NCBI GenBank assembly: GCA_023846275.1 | Contig: JAIUJO010000165.1 | Coordinates: 911,001-975,000 of the forward strand | DNA length: 64,000 nt | Direction of reading: 5' to 3' | Source of the DNA: Vanilla planifolia | Taxonomy: Eukaryota; Streptophyta; Magnoliopsida; Asparagales; Orchidaceae | Shown here: in pieces, positions 39,531 through 50,930 of the stretch | Position numbering within the stretch: the stretch's first letter is position 1 | Layout of the letters: each line of letters opens with the position of its first letter | Position numbers and translations under genes: made by a program | Notes under the pieces: generated by a model | What the model was told of the DNA's origin: nothing | Databases searched by the model: none | Seen by the model: the letters and a program-made list of their open reading frames with translations, nothing else

Positions 39531-40898
39531 TTAAAATTAGCATATAAGAAATACAAGAAGAAATACAAGAAATAAAAGAAAAAGTGAAGAAAAAAAAAGA
39601 TTCTGGTATTTATTCAATACCAATATTGGACAACCGGCCTAAAGAGTCTCTCTTTTCATTTGAAAAGCCTCCCATATGTCCAGTTTGCATAAAATCATGT
39701 AGTCAGAGGCAGGTTAGAAGTTGAATTCAATCTTCAATTGGCTCTTGGTGAAAGTCCCCAAAATCAAATCCATTTTTATGCATCTCATGGTTGAGAAATT
39801 AGCCTTGGCATTACCTACTTACCCATGGTTTTTGAAAGACAGCTGAATCTGTTGTTTATTATTTTTATTTTATTTTTTGATTCTGATTTTTTATCTAAAA
39901 TTTAGATTTCATTTATAATTTCAATTTAGCTAAACATTTTATTCGAACAAATGTAGACCCAGAATGGATGGTTTTGTGTCAGGGAAGGAAAAACGAGCAG
40001 TTTACGCTTTAGTAGCTACCGTTTCATTGGCTCTTTCTCTTTGAATGAGATCTCAATTCTAGCTATGGTTTCAGAGGGGGCCACCCAACTCGGGCTGCAG
40101 GTTTTGATCAATATATAATAGGTAGAAAGAACGCTCATAAGTAGTCCTATTGATCCAAAAAAACTGTCAGTAAATGAATTCCAAGACTCAACCCATTGAT
40201 TCACCTGTGTAGGTTTCAAGTACTGGTACAAAAGAACATTCCTATCCCTAGAGGGGCCCCTAATTGATCTACTTGTAATTTCTTGAATCGAAAGTTCACG
40301 ACTTCAAAAGAGGTTGAGTTTTCGAGTTCCTATGAATCACATAATGGTGTCTTGAGAGGTTTTAAAGGACTATTTCAAGGGAATAACAAACAAGAGAACC
40401 AAAAAAGGGGGAAATGCATAGTTTTAGGATTGATGGTTCTATTTTGATACAATTTTGGGAAAGGTTATTTAATGATGCTCCTATTTTCTTTTGTTCTTGC
40501 ACTATTAGGAAAGCTGAAATGCTGTCATAATCTGACTACCTTATGTTTAGCATGTTTGAATCTTTCTTTACTTCTCGAAGCAAAGGCTAATATCTGATGT
40601 TCCTCTCAGATATCTCAACTCCTACAGAGGCTGGTGCAAGCTGTGCCTATCAAAATGCTTTTGAAATAGTGGAAGATTCTAGGAAGAATGGGGCCTAGGG
40701 CATAATAGGAATGAGTTTCCCATATTGTACCCCCTCGAGAGGAACAGCCCAAGGAGAAGAAAAGGTGACTTTCAGATCAGGGATAATAAATAAAATCAAA
40801 ATCAGGACTTCCAAAAACATCGTAAGCTACACCTGTGCATTCAACTGTGAACATGAAAACCCAGAAGCTCTACCCTTCCAATCAAGAATTAGGGCCTC

Positions 40899-40903
40899 AC
40901 AAT
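40899..40903 (+). repeat. target site duplication ACAAT (left)
   Basis: The five bases directly left of the left LTR are identical to those directly right of the right LTR (50,844-50,848). Confidence 0.9.
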
Positions 40904-42724
40904 TGAAGTTCTTTATGCTTAAGACAATCCCACAAGAGGGGGGGTGAATTGTGGTAAACAAATTTTTCTTTCGATTTTTTGTTTCAATTAAAACTTAAAT
41001 CTTTTAAGAAAGAATAAGAAAGAATAGTACACAAACGATTTTTAAGGTGGCTCGATTCAAAATCCAGCCTACAACCACCCCTAACCAGTGTTAGGAAAAA
41101 AAACACTAAAATCACCAAATTGCAAGCGAGGTTTTTCGTATGGTTCACCTCAAACCTACTTGTGATTTTACCTACGGCTAATCCCGAACCTACTTAAGTT
41201 TTTTCGGGCTCAACTCAAACCCCAGGCTTTTGCACAATTGTCGGGATACCCTTACCCCAAAGAAAGAAATACAAAAAATTGGCAAAACTTAAGACAATTT
41301 TCAGAGAAAAATGAGACACACACAATGCTGAAAAGAGGGAGGAATAGAGACTGAAAAATAGTTGAAGCAAAAAACCTCCTATTTCGGGTTCCTTCTTGCA
41401 TCTTTCACTCAGTGACTTTGGAAGCACCGTATACACTTGGAATTGCTCGATATTGTCAGTTGAAAGCTTTGAAATCTTAGCAATGGTAACCTCTAGGAGT
41501 TCTTCATCATTCCATATTTATAGAGCTTAATTTGAACTCTAAATCCACTCCCAAAGGCTCTAAAATTAACTAGCCGTTTGGGTAACGAACACAAAGTAGT
41601 CACCGTTCGATTTGGAGCATGAAATAGACGTTTCTGATTGAATCTCGAATTTACCATTCGAGATCAATCCTAGTCATTGGATCAAGGTGGCCTTGATCTG
41701 GGCCATTGGATCATCTGTTAGTTGTCCTGCATGTATTAAAACAATGTGTCTAGAAATCAACTAAAACAGAAACTTATTGCAGTGGTTCCGCATCCTCTTG
41801 CAGGTCTGGCTTAGCTTTGAATCTTCTGCTTAGCATTTTACTGTTATCATGCAACAATTTACCTTTATTAATCTAAGTCATCTGATTGCACCTGCCCTTC
41901 TGCCTTCTTTCAAAATCGAATGGGAGTTTAGTCCCACATCGTCCAAATGTCTTTGTGATTGCTCTCTATAATAATTTCGGCTCATATGTCTCTCGAGCTG
42001 TTTAGGGTTGGCTCCCCCTTCCTCGACCAAGATTTAATCACTTGGTCCTCGTTGTCTTGATTTCACACTTGTTCTGGTAAGCTTTCTCTGCGGGCTGAGT
42101 TTGCACTTGTTCCGTTCAGCAACTATGGGCTGATTTCTCACTCTTCCTTAAAGCCTGGTTAGACCAGCTGTCGGGTCGGGTAGACTCGCCCAACACTACA
42201 GTGAAAATTCTCGAGACTAAAGTTGTCTTATAGTGTTTTGTGAGAATTTTTGTGACAAAATTTTGAATATAAGTATAACAAAATAATTTTATATTATGAT
42301 AGTATTACAAGTGTCCAAAATGACTACGAAAAGAAATTCATGAAAAATAATTCCTAAATAATTTTAAAAAATCAAATGTCAATGTCTATACTTTTCATTA
42401 ATAATGCTTGGCCCAAAAATAAAAATTAAAAATTATTAAACTTATAACATTTTTAAATATTAATACCATTAATGTGCCACATCATCTAAAAAATTGGACG
42501 TATCAAATTCAAGAAAAAATAAAGAGATATTCAAGTATAAAGATTTTGGTGCATGCCTTCAATTTTCTTGAAGCTTGCCATCATTCCAAAAGTCTTGAAG
42601 ACTACTATTTAGACATTTTAAAGTTCATGGCTTGACTTAGTCTTATATTAATAATTTCACTTAAAGCAAGCCCATATGAGATAAAAACATTTATGCTTGA
42701 CTCATCAAACACAAGGGTGTAACA
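40904..42724 (-). repeat. 3' LTR of the Copia element
   Basis: 1,821 bases, starting TGAAGTTCTTTATGC and ending GTGTAACA on the + strand. A TATA-like CTATAAATA (- strand) lies at 41,515-41,523. It is about 90 bases shorter than its partner, mostly from one length difference near 42,120-42,160. Confidence 0.92.
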
Positions 42725-42745
42725 ATCTTCCTCTTTTGATGATGA
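42725..42745 (-). other. polypurine tract of the Copia element
   Basis: The - strand reads CATCAAAAGAGGAAGAT directly before the 3' LTR, the expected place and composition for the plus-strand priming tract. Confidence 0.8.
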
Positions 42746-42832
42746 CAAGACATAAATGTTTTAAATATAAAAATGTGACAAAGAAAATAAAAATAAATTT
42801 TTAAGGAGGAAATTAAGAATTAACATGCTCCC

Positions 42833-44640
42833 CTATCTTGATGCTCCCCTTATATTGATGCTCCCCCTAACTCCTAACTGTTCTCCCCCTTTGACACCAT
42901 CAAAAGGGCGAGCAATGTCTAAAATTCTTAATTGTTCTCTCAATATTTGAAATTGCTCTGATGGTAAGGGTTTGGCAAAAATGTTAGCCAATTCAAGCTT
43001 AGTGGGAACATACTCTAATTCTGCAAATCTTTTGGCCACTTGGTCTATGATAAAGTGATATCGAATATCTATGTCCTTATTCTTAAAATGATGAACTTGA
43101 TTCTTGGCTAATGCTAATACACTAGTGTTATCAATTCTAATAGGTATATGTGTGACTTCTAAACCATAGTCTTGAAATTGTTGTCTTAACCATAGTACTT
43201 GAGCAACACAACTTCTAACTACAACATATTCAACTTCGATTGTTGACAAGGCTATACAATTTTGTTTTTTGCTTGACCATGAAACAAGACAATGTCCTAA
43301 GAATTGACATGTCCCTGATGTGCTCTTCTTATCCACTCTAAATCCTCCAAAATCTGAATCTACATAGCCAATGAGTTCACAAGAAAGGTCATTTCTAGGA
43401 TACCATAATCCTAGAGTCATAATTCCCTTCAAGTATTTGAAGATTGCTTTAACAGCTTTCAAGTGACTTTTCTTTGGGTTTGCTTGGAACCTAGCACATA
43501 ATCCAACACTAAATAGAATGTCATTCCTACTAGCTATGAGGTATAATAAAGATCCTATAAGTCCTCTATAAAGTTTTTGGTCTACGGTTTTCCCTTGTTC
43601 ATCTAGGTTTAAGTGAATAGATTGGTTCATGGGAACTTTCCTAAGTTTCATGTTTTCGTAGCCATATTTTTTAAACATTTTTTTCAAATATTTTGTTTGA
43701 GAAATAAAAATACCAACTTTTAGTTGTCTTATTTGCAATTCTAAGAAAAAAGTTAGCTCACACATCATGCTCATTTCAAATTCCTTAGCCATAAGATCTC
43801 CAAATTCTCTACACATTTTTTCTTTTGTACTACCAAAAATAATATGATCAACATAAATTTGAACAATTAATAAATCATCTCCTAATAACTTTAGAAATAA
43901 TGTAGTATCCACTTTGCCCTTTCTAAAGCCACTTTCTACTAAATAATTACTCAACCTATGGTACCATGCACGTGGAGCTTGCTGAAGGCCATAAAGAGCT
44001 TTCTTAAGCTTGTAGACATAATTATCTTGTGCATGATCTTCAAAACCTGGGGGTTATTCTACAAAGACATCCTCTTCTATTATTCCATTTAAGAAAGAAC
44101 TTTTTACATCCATTTGAAACAATCTAAAATTCTTATAACATGAATATGCTAGAAATAATTTAATTGCTTCTGACCTAGCTACAGGTGCAAATGAATTCTC
44201 AAAATCAATACCTTCTATTTGCCTATATCCCTTAGCAACAAGTCTAGCCTTATTCCTAATTATTACATCATTTTCATCTAATTTATTTTTATAGGACCAT
44301 CTAGTACCAATGACTTGTTGATCACTAGGTCTTGGTACTAACTCCCAAACGTGATTTCTTTCAAATTGGTCTAACTCTTCATTCATGGCTTGAACCCAAT
44401 AATCATCCCCAAGGGCTTCTTCTATAGAGCTGGGCTCAAAAAGTGACACAAAGGCACTGTGATCTTTATCTCTAATTGAGGCTCTAGTTTTCACTCCTTG
44501 CTTCACATCTCCTATGATCAAATCCTTTGGATGTAAAGTTGCAAATTTCCATCCTCTAGGTAAATTGCTTTCTTTTTCTTTTTCTATTTCTAGATTTTTT
44601 TTATTTTTTCATTCTTATTCAGATCTAAGTTCTTTACTAA
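42833..44640 (-). mobile_element. Copia pol: reverse transcriptase and RNase H region (fossil)
   Basis: The - strand shows the Copia RT N-terminal block (W.LVPRP...[32 protein letters not shown]) near 44,200-44,400, the palm region with the IYVDH-type catalytic block near 43,855, and the RNase H segment (KKSTSGTCQFLG, SWSSKKQN, ALSTIEVEYV, then DNTSVLALAKN..HHFKNKDIDIRYHF) at 43,050-43,330. The region is broken and cannot encode one polyprotein. Confidence 0.92.
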
Positions 44641-45500
44641 TTTTATTTCATCTTCTAAATGCTTCTCACTAACTAGTTGTATAGTCTCATCAAACACAAC
44701 ATATATTGTTTCCTCTATCTTATGAGATTCTAGATTAAAGGCTTTATGTGCTTTTTTATTTGATGAGTACCCTAAAAAGATTCTTATTCTTGCTTTCTCA
44801 TCAACTTTCCTAAATTTGCTCTCTCATTCTTAAGAATAGTGCACTTACAACCAAAAACATGAAAATAACTGAGGTCTGGTTTTTTGTTCCTAAGCAATTC
44901 ATAAGGGGTTTTCTTCAACTTTGGTCTCAAGTTAACCCTATTTATAATGTAACATGCTATGGTAATAGCTTCAGCCATAAAATATTTTGGTAAGCTATAT
45001 TCGACTAACATGGTTCTACCCATCTCAACTAATGTTCTATTCTTCCTTTCTACAATACCATTTTGTTGTGGTGTGTATGGGCATGTGAATTGGTGTTTGA
45101 TTCCTTTTTCTTTACAAAACTCACTAAAATATTCATTCTTAAACTCACTCCTATTATCACTTTGTATTCAAATAAATTTTAGACTATGTTGTCTTGCTAA
45201 CTCTCTAATCAAGTCTTCAAAATTCTTAAATGTTTCATGTTTATGTCTAAGAAAAATCACCCAACTCCCAACTTTATTTACTTGGTTTGGGAAGGTCTCT
45301 AAATACATCTAACTTTGTAATCTTCTTTAAGGTGGAGTATCTTACATGGCCTAATCTTCTATGCCATAGCAAATTCTCATTAGATTGGGTCACTAAGCAT
45401 TCCGAACCACTAGCTTCTAATTGTTCAAAACTAATTACATAGGTACCACATTTTCTTTTTCTTACAAATAATTCAAGATTATCTTTCATGATTTTGAAAA
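44640..45500 (-). mobile_element. Copia integrase region (fossil)
   Basis: An LLWHRRLGHVRYSTL block (the GAG-pre-integrase HRRLGH motif) near 45,340-45,380 is followed by integrase core debris. A block like the end of the core (IACYIINRVNLRP, KTPYELLRNKKPDLSYFHVFGCK) lies near 44,850-44,970. Broken. Confidence 0.85.
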
Positions 45501-45800
45501 CTTTTGTATCAAAAACAACATCAAAGCCATTGTCACAAAGTTGATAAATACTAATCAAATTAAATTCTAAACAGTCTACTAAAAATACATTTGAAAGGGT
45601 AAAGTTTGTCATACCTACATCTCCAATTCCAATGATTCTTTTCTTTGTGTGGTTTCCTAGAGTCACCTTCCCATTTGGACCCGATCTCAATGATTTGAAC
45701 TTACTTTTGTCTCCAGTCATGTGTCTTGAACATCCACTATCCAATACCCAAGATGTGGATTTTGATTTTCTTCTTGATTTTGACTTTATAAGGTGCAAAA
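45500..45800 (-). mobile_element. Copia protease region (fossil)
   Basis: STSWVLDSGCSRHMTGD near 45,700-45,760 is the retropepsin-like active-site block (DSG followed by the CSRHMTG typical of plant Copia elements). VTLGNHTKKRIIGIGDVG and a LEFNLISIYQLCD-type block follow. Confidence 0.92.
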
Positions 45801-46168
45801 TCTAAATTAGAAAAACAATCTTTCATAGTATGTCTAGGTTTACAACAATAAAAACAAACAATATTTGATAACCTAGGCATGCTTATGTATTTAGGTTTTT
45901 CAAAATAGAAGACATGTGAAGAATAATATGCATGTGAAGTATAAGAAGAATGTGAAGTCTTTCTTACTCTAGCAAGCTCAAAACATTGTATTTTTTTCTT
46001 TCAAAACAAAAATATCATGCTTTACAGAAGTATTCTTAATGATAAGGGATGCCTTTTCATCACATATATATTGATTTTCTAACTTTTTCTTTTCATCTTC
46101 TTTCATAACAAAATCAAGTAATTCAATTTTTTCTTTGTAAATCTTTTTAAATTTTTTATGAACACTCA

Positions 46169-46642
46169 TTAAAGAATCAATGTATTCATAACTTTAATAT
46201 AATTACTTTCAAGAATATCTCTTGTCCAAGAGCTTACCTCATTTTCTTCTTCTTCTTCTTCGCTTGAAGATATTGAAGATGCCTCATTTGCCATAAAACA
46301 AATCATCCCTTCTTCTCCTCTACTTGAGCTTGAAACATTCGAATCTTTGGAACCACTCCATGTAGCTTGGAAAGCTTTCTTTTTCTTCAAGTTCTTCTTC
46401 TTCTTCTTCTTTTCCTCCTTCATATGCTTGTCCTTGAGTTTAGGACATTTCGATTTAATATGACCGGTTTGACCACACTCAAAGCAAGTTGGTGGCATCT
46501 TCCTCTCCTTATTGCTCTTCTCCATTTCCTATTAAGAAAACTTTTTGCCAAACTTTTTGTCAAACTTTTTGCTAAGCCATTAACATGAAAGCTTACCTCT
46601 TCCTCCAAATCTGTGAAAGAGGTGGAAGTGGAATCTGAATCA
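46169..46642 (-). mobile_element. Copia gag, zinc-knuckle end (fossil)
   Basis: CFECGQTGHIKSKC near 46,440-46,480 is a CX2CX4HX4C zinc knuckle, the nucleic-acid-binding part of gag. Lysine-rich and acidic serine-rich stretches follow, as in SIRE-type gags. The upstream part of gag is separated from it by the nested solo LTR. Confidence 0.9.
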
Positions 46643-46647
46643 CATTT
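46643..46647 (+). repeat. target site duplication CATTT of the nested solo LTR (left)
   Basis: CATTT is repeated at 48,077-48,081. Two further bases (CA) happen to match as well, giving CACATTT on both sides. Confidence 0.75.
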
Positions 46648-48076
46648 TGATGCCGGACGGATTACAATAATTTGAGCAATACAGAAATTACATCCACACA
46701 CCAGAAATAAAGTAAACTTGAAAGGAAAAAATGTGAAAATTCGAAAAGAAATAACAAGCAAGAGACACCCGTCCAAGGCAATCTTAGCCAAGAGGGGGAC
46801 CGTGAGCAACACAGAGGTCGCTCCGTAGGCTAGGTGGTCCGCAACACCTCGACGGCACAGACGTGGGGTACTCGGATAAGGGTTTAAATACCGAGCGAGA
46901 TAAATTTTGAAAAGTGGAATGGTCGCACCGGCGCAGTTGAAAGGTACATAGATCGCGCTAAATCACCGTAAATCAGAAAGTTAACAGATATTATTCGAGT
47001 AAGAACCGTTCAAGTCCGAGGGAACCCAAATCTTAAGAGAGAGAGAAGCGTCGAAATCCGGATGAAAAGGCGAATGTGACGATGAGTAGTTATGAAACGT
47101 TACCGTCGTGGTAGCGGTGGGGTATGGAGAGTATGTTGACTAAGGGATGAAGATGAAGATGGCGTCGTTGATAAACTGGCACGGCCTCTCACCGCTTGGG
47201 CCTCGCACCCCTCCTCCCAGTACCGGAGCCTCGACAAATCAGCACGCCGAAGTCTTGTTGGAATCACACCAATGACTCAACAAGTGAAAGCAAAGCACTA
47301 AAATACTTAAACAAGCTCAAATATCAACTGACCTTACATAGGGATAGGCCTCCCTATTTATAGTGAGCCTAAGGGTACATCGGTAAAACAACTTTTAGAG
47401 TTTTAAAGGAATAAAATACGTGAAACTTGGAAATAAATAGAAAAATAACAAATATAAAGGCTGCATATCAATTTCTGCCTTTTAAAACATTAAAAAAAAG
47501 GCAGAAAATAGTCAAAAGCTGATCCAGAAGCTGTTGCTAAACAGCTTTTAAGGCAAATCCGGCGGGCTAGCAGCGGTTGGCGGCGGCGGTCGTGGCGGCG
47601 AATCCGGCGGGGATGCTGGCGCGGTCGAGTCATGTTGTCGCGGGTCGGTTACGGGTCGGCGTGGGTCGGAGACGGGTCGGCGCGGTTCATCCAGCGGGTC
47701 GTGCGACCTGAGCCATGACACGGGTCTGAACCGGGTCGCGCTGACCAGCCACCCGTGGGTGCGTCTCGCTCGAACCCGCACGAGGGTCCGTCGGCTCAAC
47801 GGCCGACGGCGGCGAAGCGGTGGCGGACGGTCGCAGTCGGCGGCGGAAGGCGTCCAACGGCGGCGAAAACCAGAAAAAGAGGCCTTTTGGCCAAATTTGG
47901 GTCCCCGAATCCAAAAATAATGTTCTTGAGTGTTAATTCGAGCCCGAAATGCAACTTTGGGCTCCAAATTGAACCTGTTCATGAAGAGTAACTCCCTTGG
48001 TCATCGGGTAGTGCAGGAGCGCATCTGAATAGATGAAGTACATCGAAAATCATGCATGGCGCTGGTGTCCCCACCA
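46648..48076 (-). mobile_element. nested solo LTR of another family, CpG-rich
   Basis: 1,429 bases interrupt the gag of the Copia element. On the + strand it starts TGATGCCGGACGG and ends GTCCCCACCA (TG...CA), with the 5-bp repeat CATTT on both sides. This is the signature of a solo LTR left after recombination between two LTRs. A TATA box CTATAAATA on the - strand (47,355-47,363) sets the orientation. Upstream of it, 47,560-47,870 is extremely rich in CG and CGG/CCG triplets, unlike anything else in the window. Open frames across this part are composition artefacts. Family not recognised. Confidence 0.72.
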
Positions 48077-48780
48077 CATTTGGTGGTTTTGAAGGCCAAG
48101 GGTTCTTCCTTCTTCCTTTGATGCTTTAGCTTGCTTGTAGAAGCCTCTTCCATAAGTCTCCTTGACATCTTTATTTTGGTAGTGAGAAGTTCCCTAAGGA
48201 GTTCATCCAATGAAAGTTTATTGATATCTTAGACTGCTTTAATAGCCATTACAAGGGGATCATATCCCTTTGGAAGGATTCTCAAAATTTTCCTTGCAAG
48301 GTCACCATTTGAGAATGCCCTCCCAAGACTTGTCAAGCCATTTCTAATGTCATTAAATCTTAAAAACATAATTTTAATGCTTTCATCAGGATTCATTCTA
48401 AAAAGTTCATAGTCATGGGTGAGGATGTTGATCTTTGTCTCTTTCACTTGTGAGGTGCCCTCATAAGTTACTTCGAGTTTTTTCTACACCTCAAATGCCA
48501 GATGAAAATTCATAATTTATGTAAATTCACTAGGAGAAATTCTACAATGAAGATAGCTCAAGGCCCTAGCAGTCAATTGAGCCAATTTTTTGTGCTCAAC
48601 ATTAAGCTCACTAACGGGCTTGACTTCAATAGTAGAAGAATTTTTAGGAAGTTCACAAGGCTTAGTCATAACTTCCCATAATTCAAAATCGATAGATTGA
48701 ATAAAAATTCTAAAATGGGTTTTCTAATACAAGTAAAATTCTCCTTTAAATAAGGGGGGCTGATTTGAAAAAATTCTTTC
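48077..48780 (-). mobile_element. Copia gag, N-terminal and middle part (fossil)
   Basis: The - strand reads KINILTHDYELFRMNPDESI, then LRFNDIRNGLTSLGRAF and KILRILPKGYDPLV near 48,230-48,440. This is the UBN2/retrotrans_gag pattern of plant Copia elements (YE.F.M...ESI..MF.RF..I...L..LG). The following block (LDELLREL, then EPLAFK) is the usual linker before the zinc knuckle. Broken. Confidence 0.88.
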
Positions 48781-48917
48781 ACACAAAGTTGCGCTCATTT
48801 CAACAAAAGAGGAATCCATAAAAAAAAATTCTCAAAACCACAAAAAATGGGAGAAAGCCATATCTTAGCACAAGTGGATCTCCCACATGATGTTACTCGC
48901 GTAATTTGGGATTCCTA

Positions 48918-48929
48918 GCTCTGATACCA
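48918..48929 (-). other. primer binding site of the Copia element
   Basis: The - strand reads TGGTATCAGAGC two bases inside the 5' LTR, the canonical site complementary to the 3' end of initiator tRNA-Met. Confidence 0.95.
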
Positions 48930-48931
48930 AT

Positions 48932-50843
48932 TGAAGTTCTTTGTGCTTAAGACAATCCCACAAGAGGGGGGTGAATTGTGGTAAATAAAATTTTCTTTTG
49001 ATTTTTGGTTTCAATTAAAACTTAAATCTTTTAAGCAAGAATAAGAAAGAATAGTACACAAAATATTTTTAAGGTGGTTTGACTCAAAATCGAGCCTACA
49101 TCCACCCCCAACCGGTGTTTGGAAAAAAATCACTAAAATCACAAAATTAAAAGCGAGGTTTTTTGTACGATTCCCCTCAAACCTACTTGAGATTTTACCT
49201 ATGGATAATCCCGAACCTACTTGAGTTTTTTTCAGGCTCAACTCAAACCCCAGGCTTTTGCACTGTTGTCAGGATGCCCTTACCCCTAAGAAAGAAATAC
49301 AAAAAATTGGCAAAACTTAAGACAATTTTAAGAGAAATATGTGGCACACACAATACCAAAAAGAGGAAGAAATAGAGATTGAGAAATAGTTGAAGCAAAA
49401 AACCTCCAATTTTGGGTTCCTTCTTGTAGCTTTCACTTTGTGACATTGGAAGCACTGTATGCACTTGGAATTGCTCGATATTATGATTTGAAAGCTTCAA
49501 AATCTTAACAATGGTAACCTCTAGGAGTTCTTAATCATTCCTTATTTATAGAGCTTAATTTGAGCTCTAAATCCACTCACAACGACTCTAAAATTAACTA
49601 GTCATTCGGGTAATGGACGCAAAGTAGTCAATGTTTGATTTAGAGCCTGAAATGGATGTTTCTGATTGAATCTCAAATTTATCGTTCGAGATCAATCCTG
49701 ACCATTGGATCTAGGCAACCTTGATCTGGGCCAATGGAACATGCATTGGTTGTTCTACATGTATTAAAACAATGTGTCCAGAAATCAACTAAAATAGAAA
49801 CTTATTGTAGTGGTTCTGCATCCTCTTGTAGGTCTAGCTTGGGTTCGAATCTCCTGCTTGGCATTTTACTATAATCATGCAGCAATTTACTTTGATTAAT
49901 CTAAGTCGTCTGATCGTGCCTACCCTTCTGCCAAATTTCACAATGGAATGGTTGTTCAGTCCCACATCATCCAAATGTCATTGCGATTACTCTCTATAAT
50001 ACTTTCAGTTCGTATGTCTCTCAAGCCTTTTGGGGTTGGCTTCCCCTTCCTTGACCAAGATTTCATCACTTGGTCCTGGTTGACTTGATTTCGTGCTTGT
50101 TCTGGTCAGCTTTCTCTATTGGCTGAGTTCGCACTTGTTCTATTCAGTAGTTGCGGGCTGGTTTCTCACTTGTTCCATTCAGCAGCTCTTCCTGTGGCCT
50201 TTGGGCTTTGCTCGCCCCTTTCGGATCTATCAAAAAATTTTTACTTTATTTTATTTTTTAAATCCTTAAGGCCTGGATGGACCAGCTGTCGGGTCGGGTC
50301 AACCCACTCAACGCTACAGTGAAAATTCCGGAGACAAAAGCGGTTTTATAGTATATTTTGAGAATTTTCGTGCCAAAATTTTGAATATAAGTATACCAAA
50401 ATAATTTTGTATTATGATAGTATTACAAGTGTCCTAAATGACTTTGAAAATAAATTCATGAAAAATAATTCCTAAATAATTTTAAAAAATCAAATACTGA
50501 TGTCTATACTTTTCATCAATAATGCTTGTCCCAAAAATCAAAATTCAAAAATTATTAAACTTATAACATTTTTAAATATTAATACTACTAGTGTGCCACA
50601 TCATCTCAAAATTTGGATATATCAAATTCAAGAAAAATAAAGAGATATTCAAGTATAAAGATTTTGGTGCACGCCTTCAATTTTCTTGAAGCTTGCCATC
50701 ACTCCAAGAGTCTTGAAGACCACTATTTTAGACATTTTAAAGTTCATGGCTTTACTTAATTTAATATTAATAATTTCACTTAAAATAAACTCATATGAGC
50801 TACAAACATTTATGCTTCACTCATCAAACACATGGGTGTAACA
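48932..50843 (-). repeat. 5' LTR of the Copia element
   Basis: 1,912 bases, ending GTGTAACA on the + strand (TGTTACAC at its 5' end on the - strand). A TATA-like CTATAAATA lies at 49,543-49,551 on the - strand. An extra stretch at about 50,165-50,270 is missing from the partner LTR. Confidence 0.92.
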
Positions 50844-50848
50844 ACAAT
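50844..50848 (+). repeat. target site duplication ACAAT (right)
   Basis: Identical to 40,899-40,903. Confidence 0.9.
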
Positions 50849-50887
50849 CCCTAGAAAATCTATCTGTCATGCTCATTCATGGTTCGA

Positions 50888-50930
50888 TATTCTGGTGTCC
50901 TAGGTGTAGAGGAACCACACCAATCCATCC
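50888..50930 (+). pseudogene. rrn5: plastid-type 5S rRNA (rrn5) fragment
   Basis: TATTCTGGTGTCCTAGGTGT, then AGAGGAACCACACCAATCCA and TCC, is the 5' end of plastid 5S rRNA with one clear change (GGCGT to GGTGT). The rest of the 5S gene is absent. It is another plastid shred in the mitochondrial-type block, 40 bases from the Copia insertion. Confidence 0.85.

Larger units (their letters stand above)
40904..50843 (-). mobile_element. full-length but broken Copia-superfamily LTR retrotransposon
   Basis: This 9.94-kb element on the - strand has two TG...CA LTRs, a 5-bp target repeat, a primer site complementary to tRNA-iMet (TGGTATCAGAGC), a polypurine tract and the Copia domain order gag, protease, integrase, RT, RNase H. 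Wording of gag, protease (DSGCSRHMTGDKSKF) and RNase H points to the SIRE/Maximus type of plant Copia; I hold that lineage only moderately. The coding region is broken by several disruptions and by a nested solo LTR, so it is a fossil. By eye the first 320 bases of the two LTRs differ at about 10% of positions, many of them C/T or G/A, which suggests an insertion several to a few tens of million years old depending on the host's rate. It sits in mitochondrial-type DNA and is therefore younger than the NUMT. Confidence 0.95.

Noticed and set aside
47548-47982. 144-codon arginine/proline-rich open frame
   Set aside because: It lies in the CpG-dense half of the nested solo LTR and overlaps two other long frames; it is a composition effect.
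46643-48081. Reading the nested insertion as a DNA transposon with a 7-bp target repeat (CACATTT)
   Set aside because: The ends show no inverted repeats, whereas TG...CA ends with a 5-bp repeat fit a solo LTR; the extra two matching bases are likely chance.
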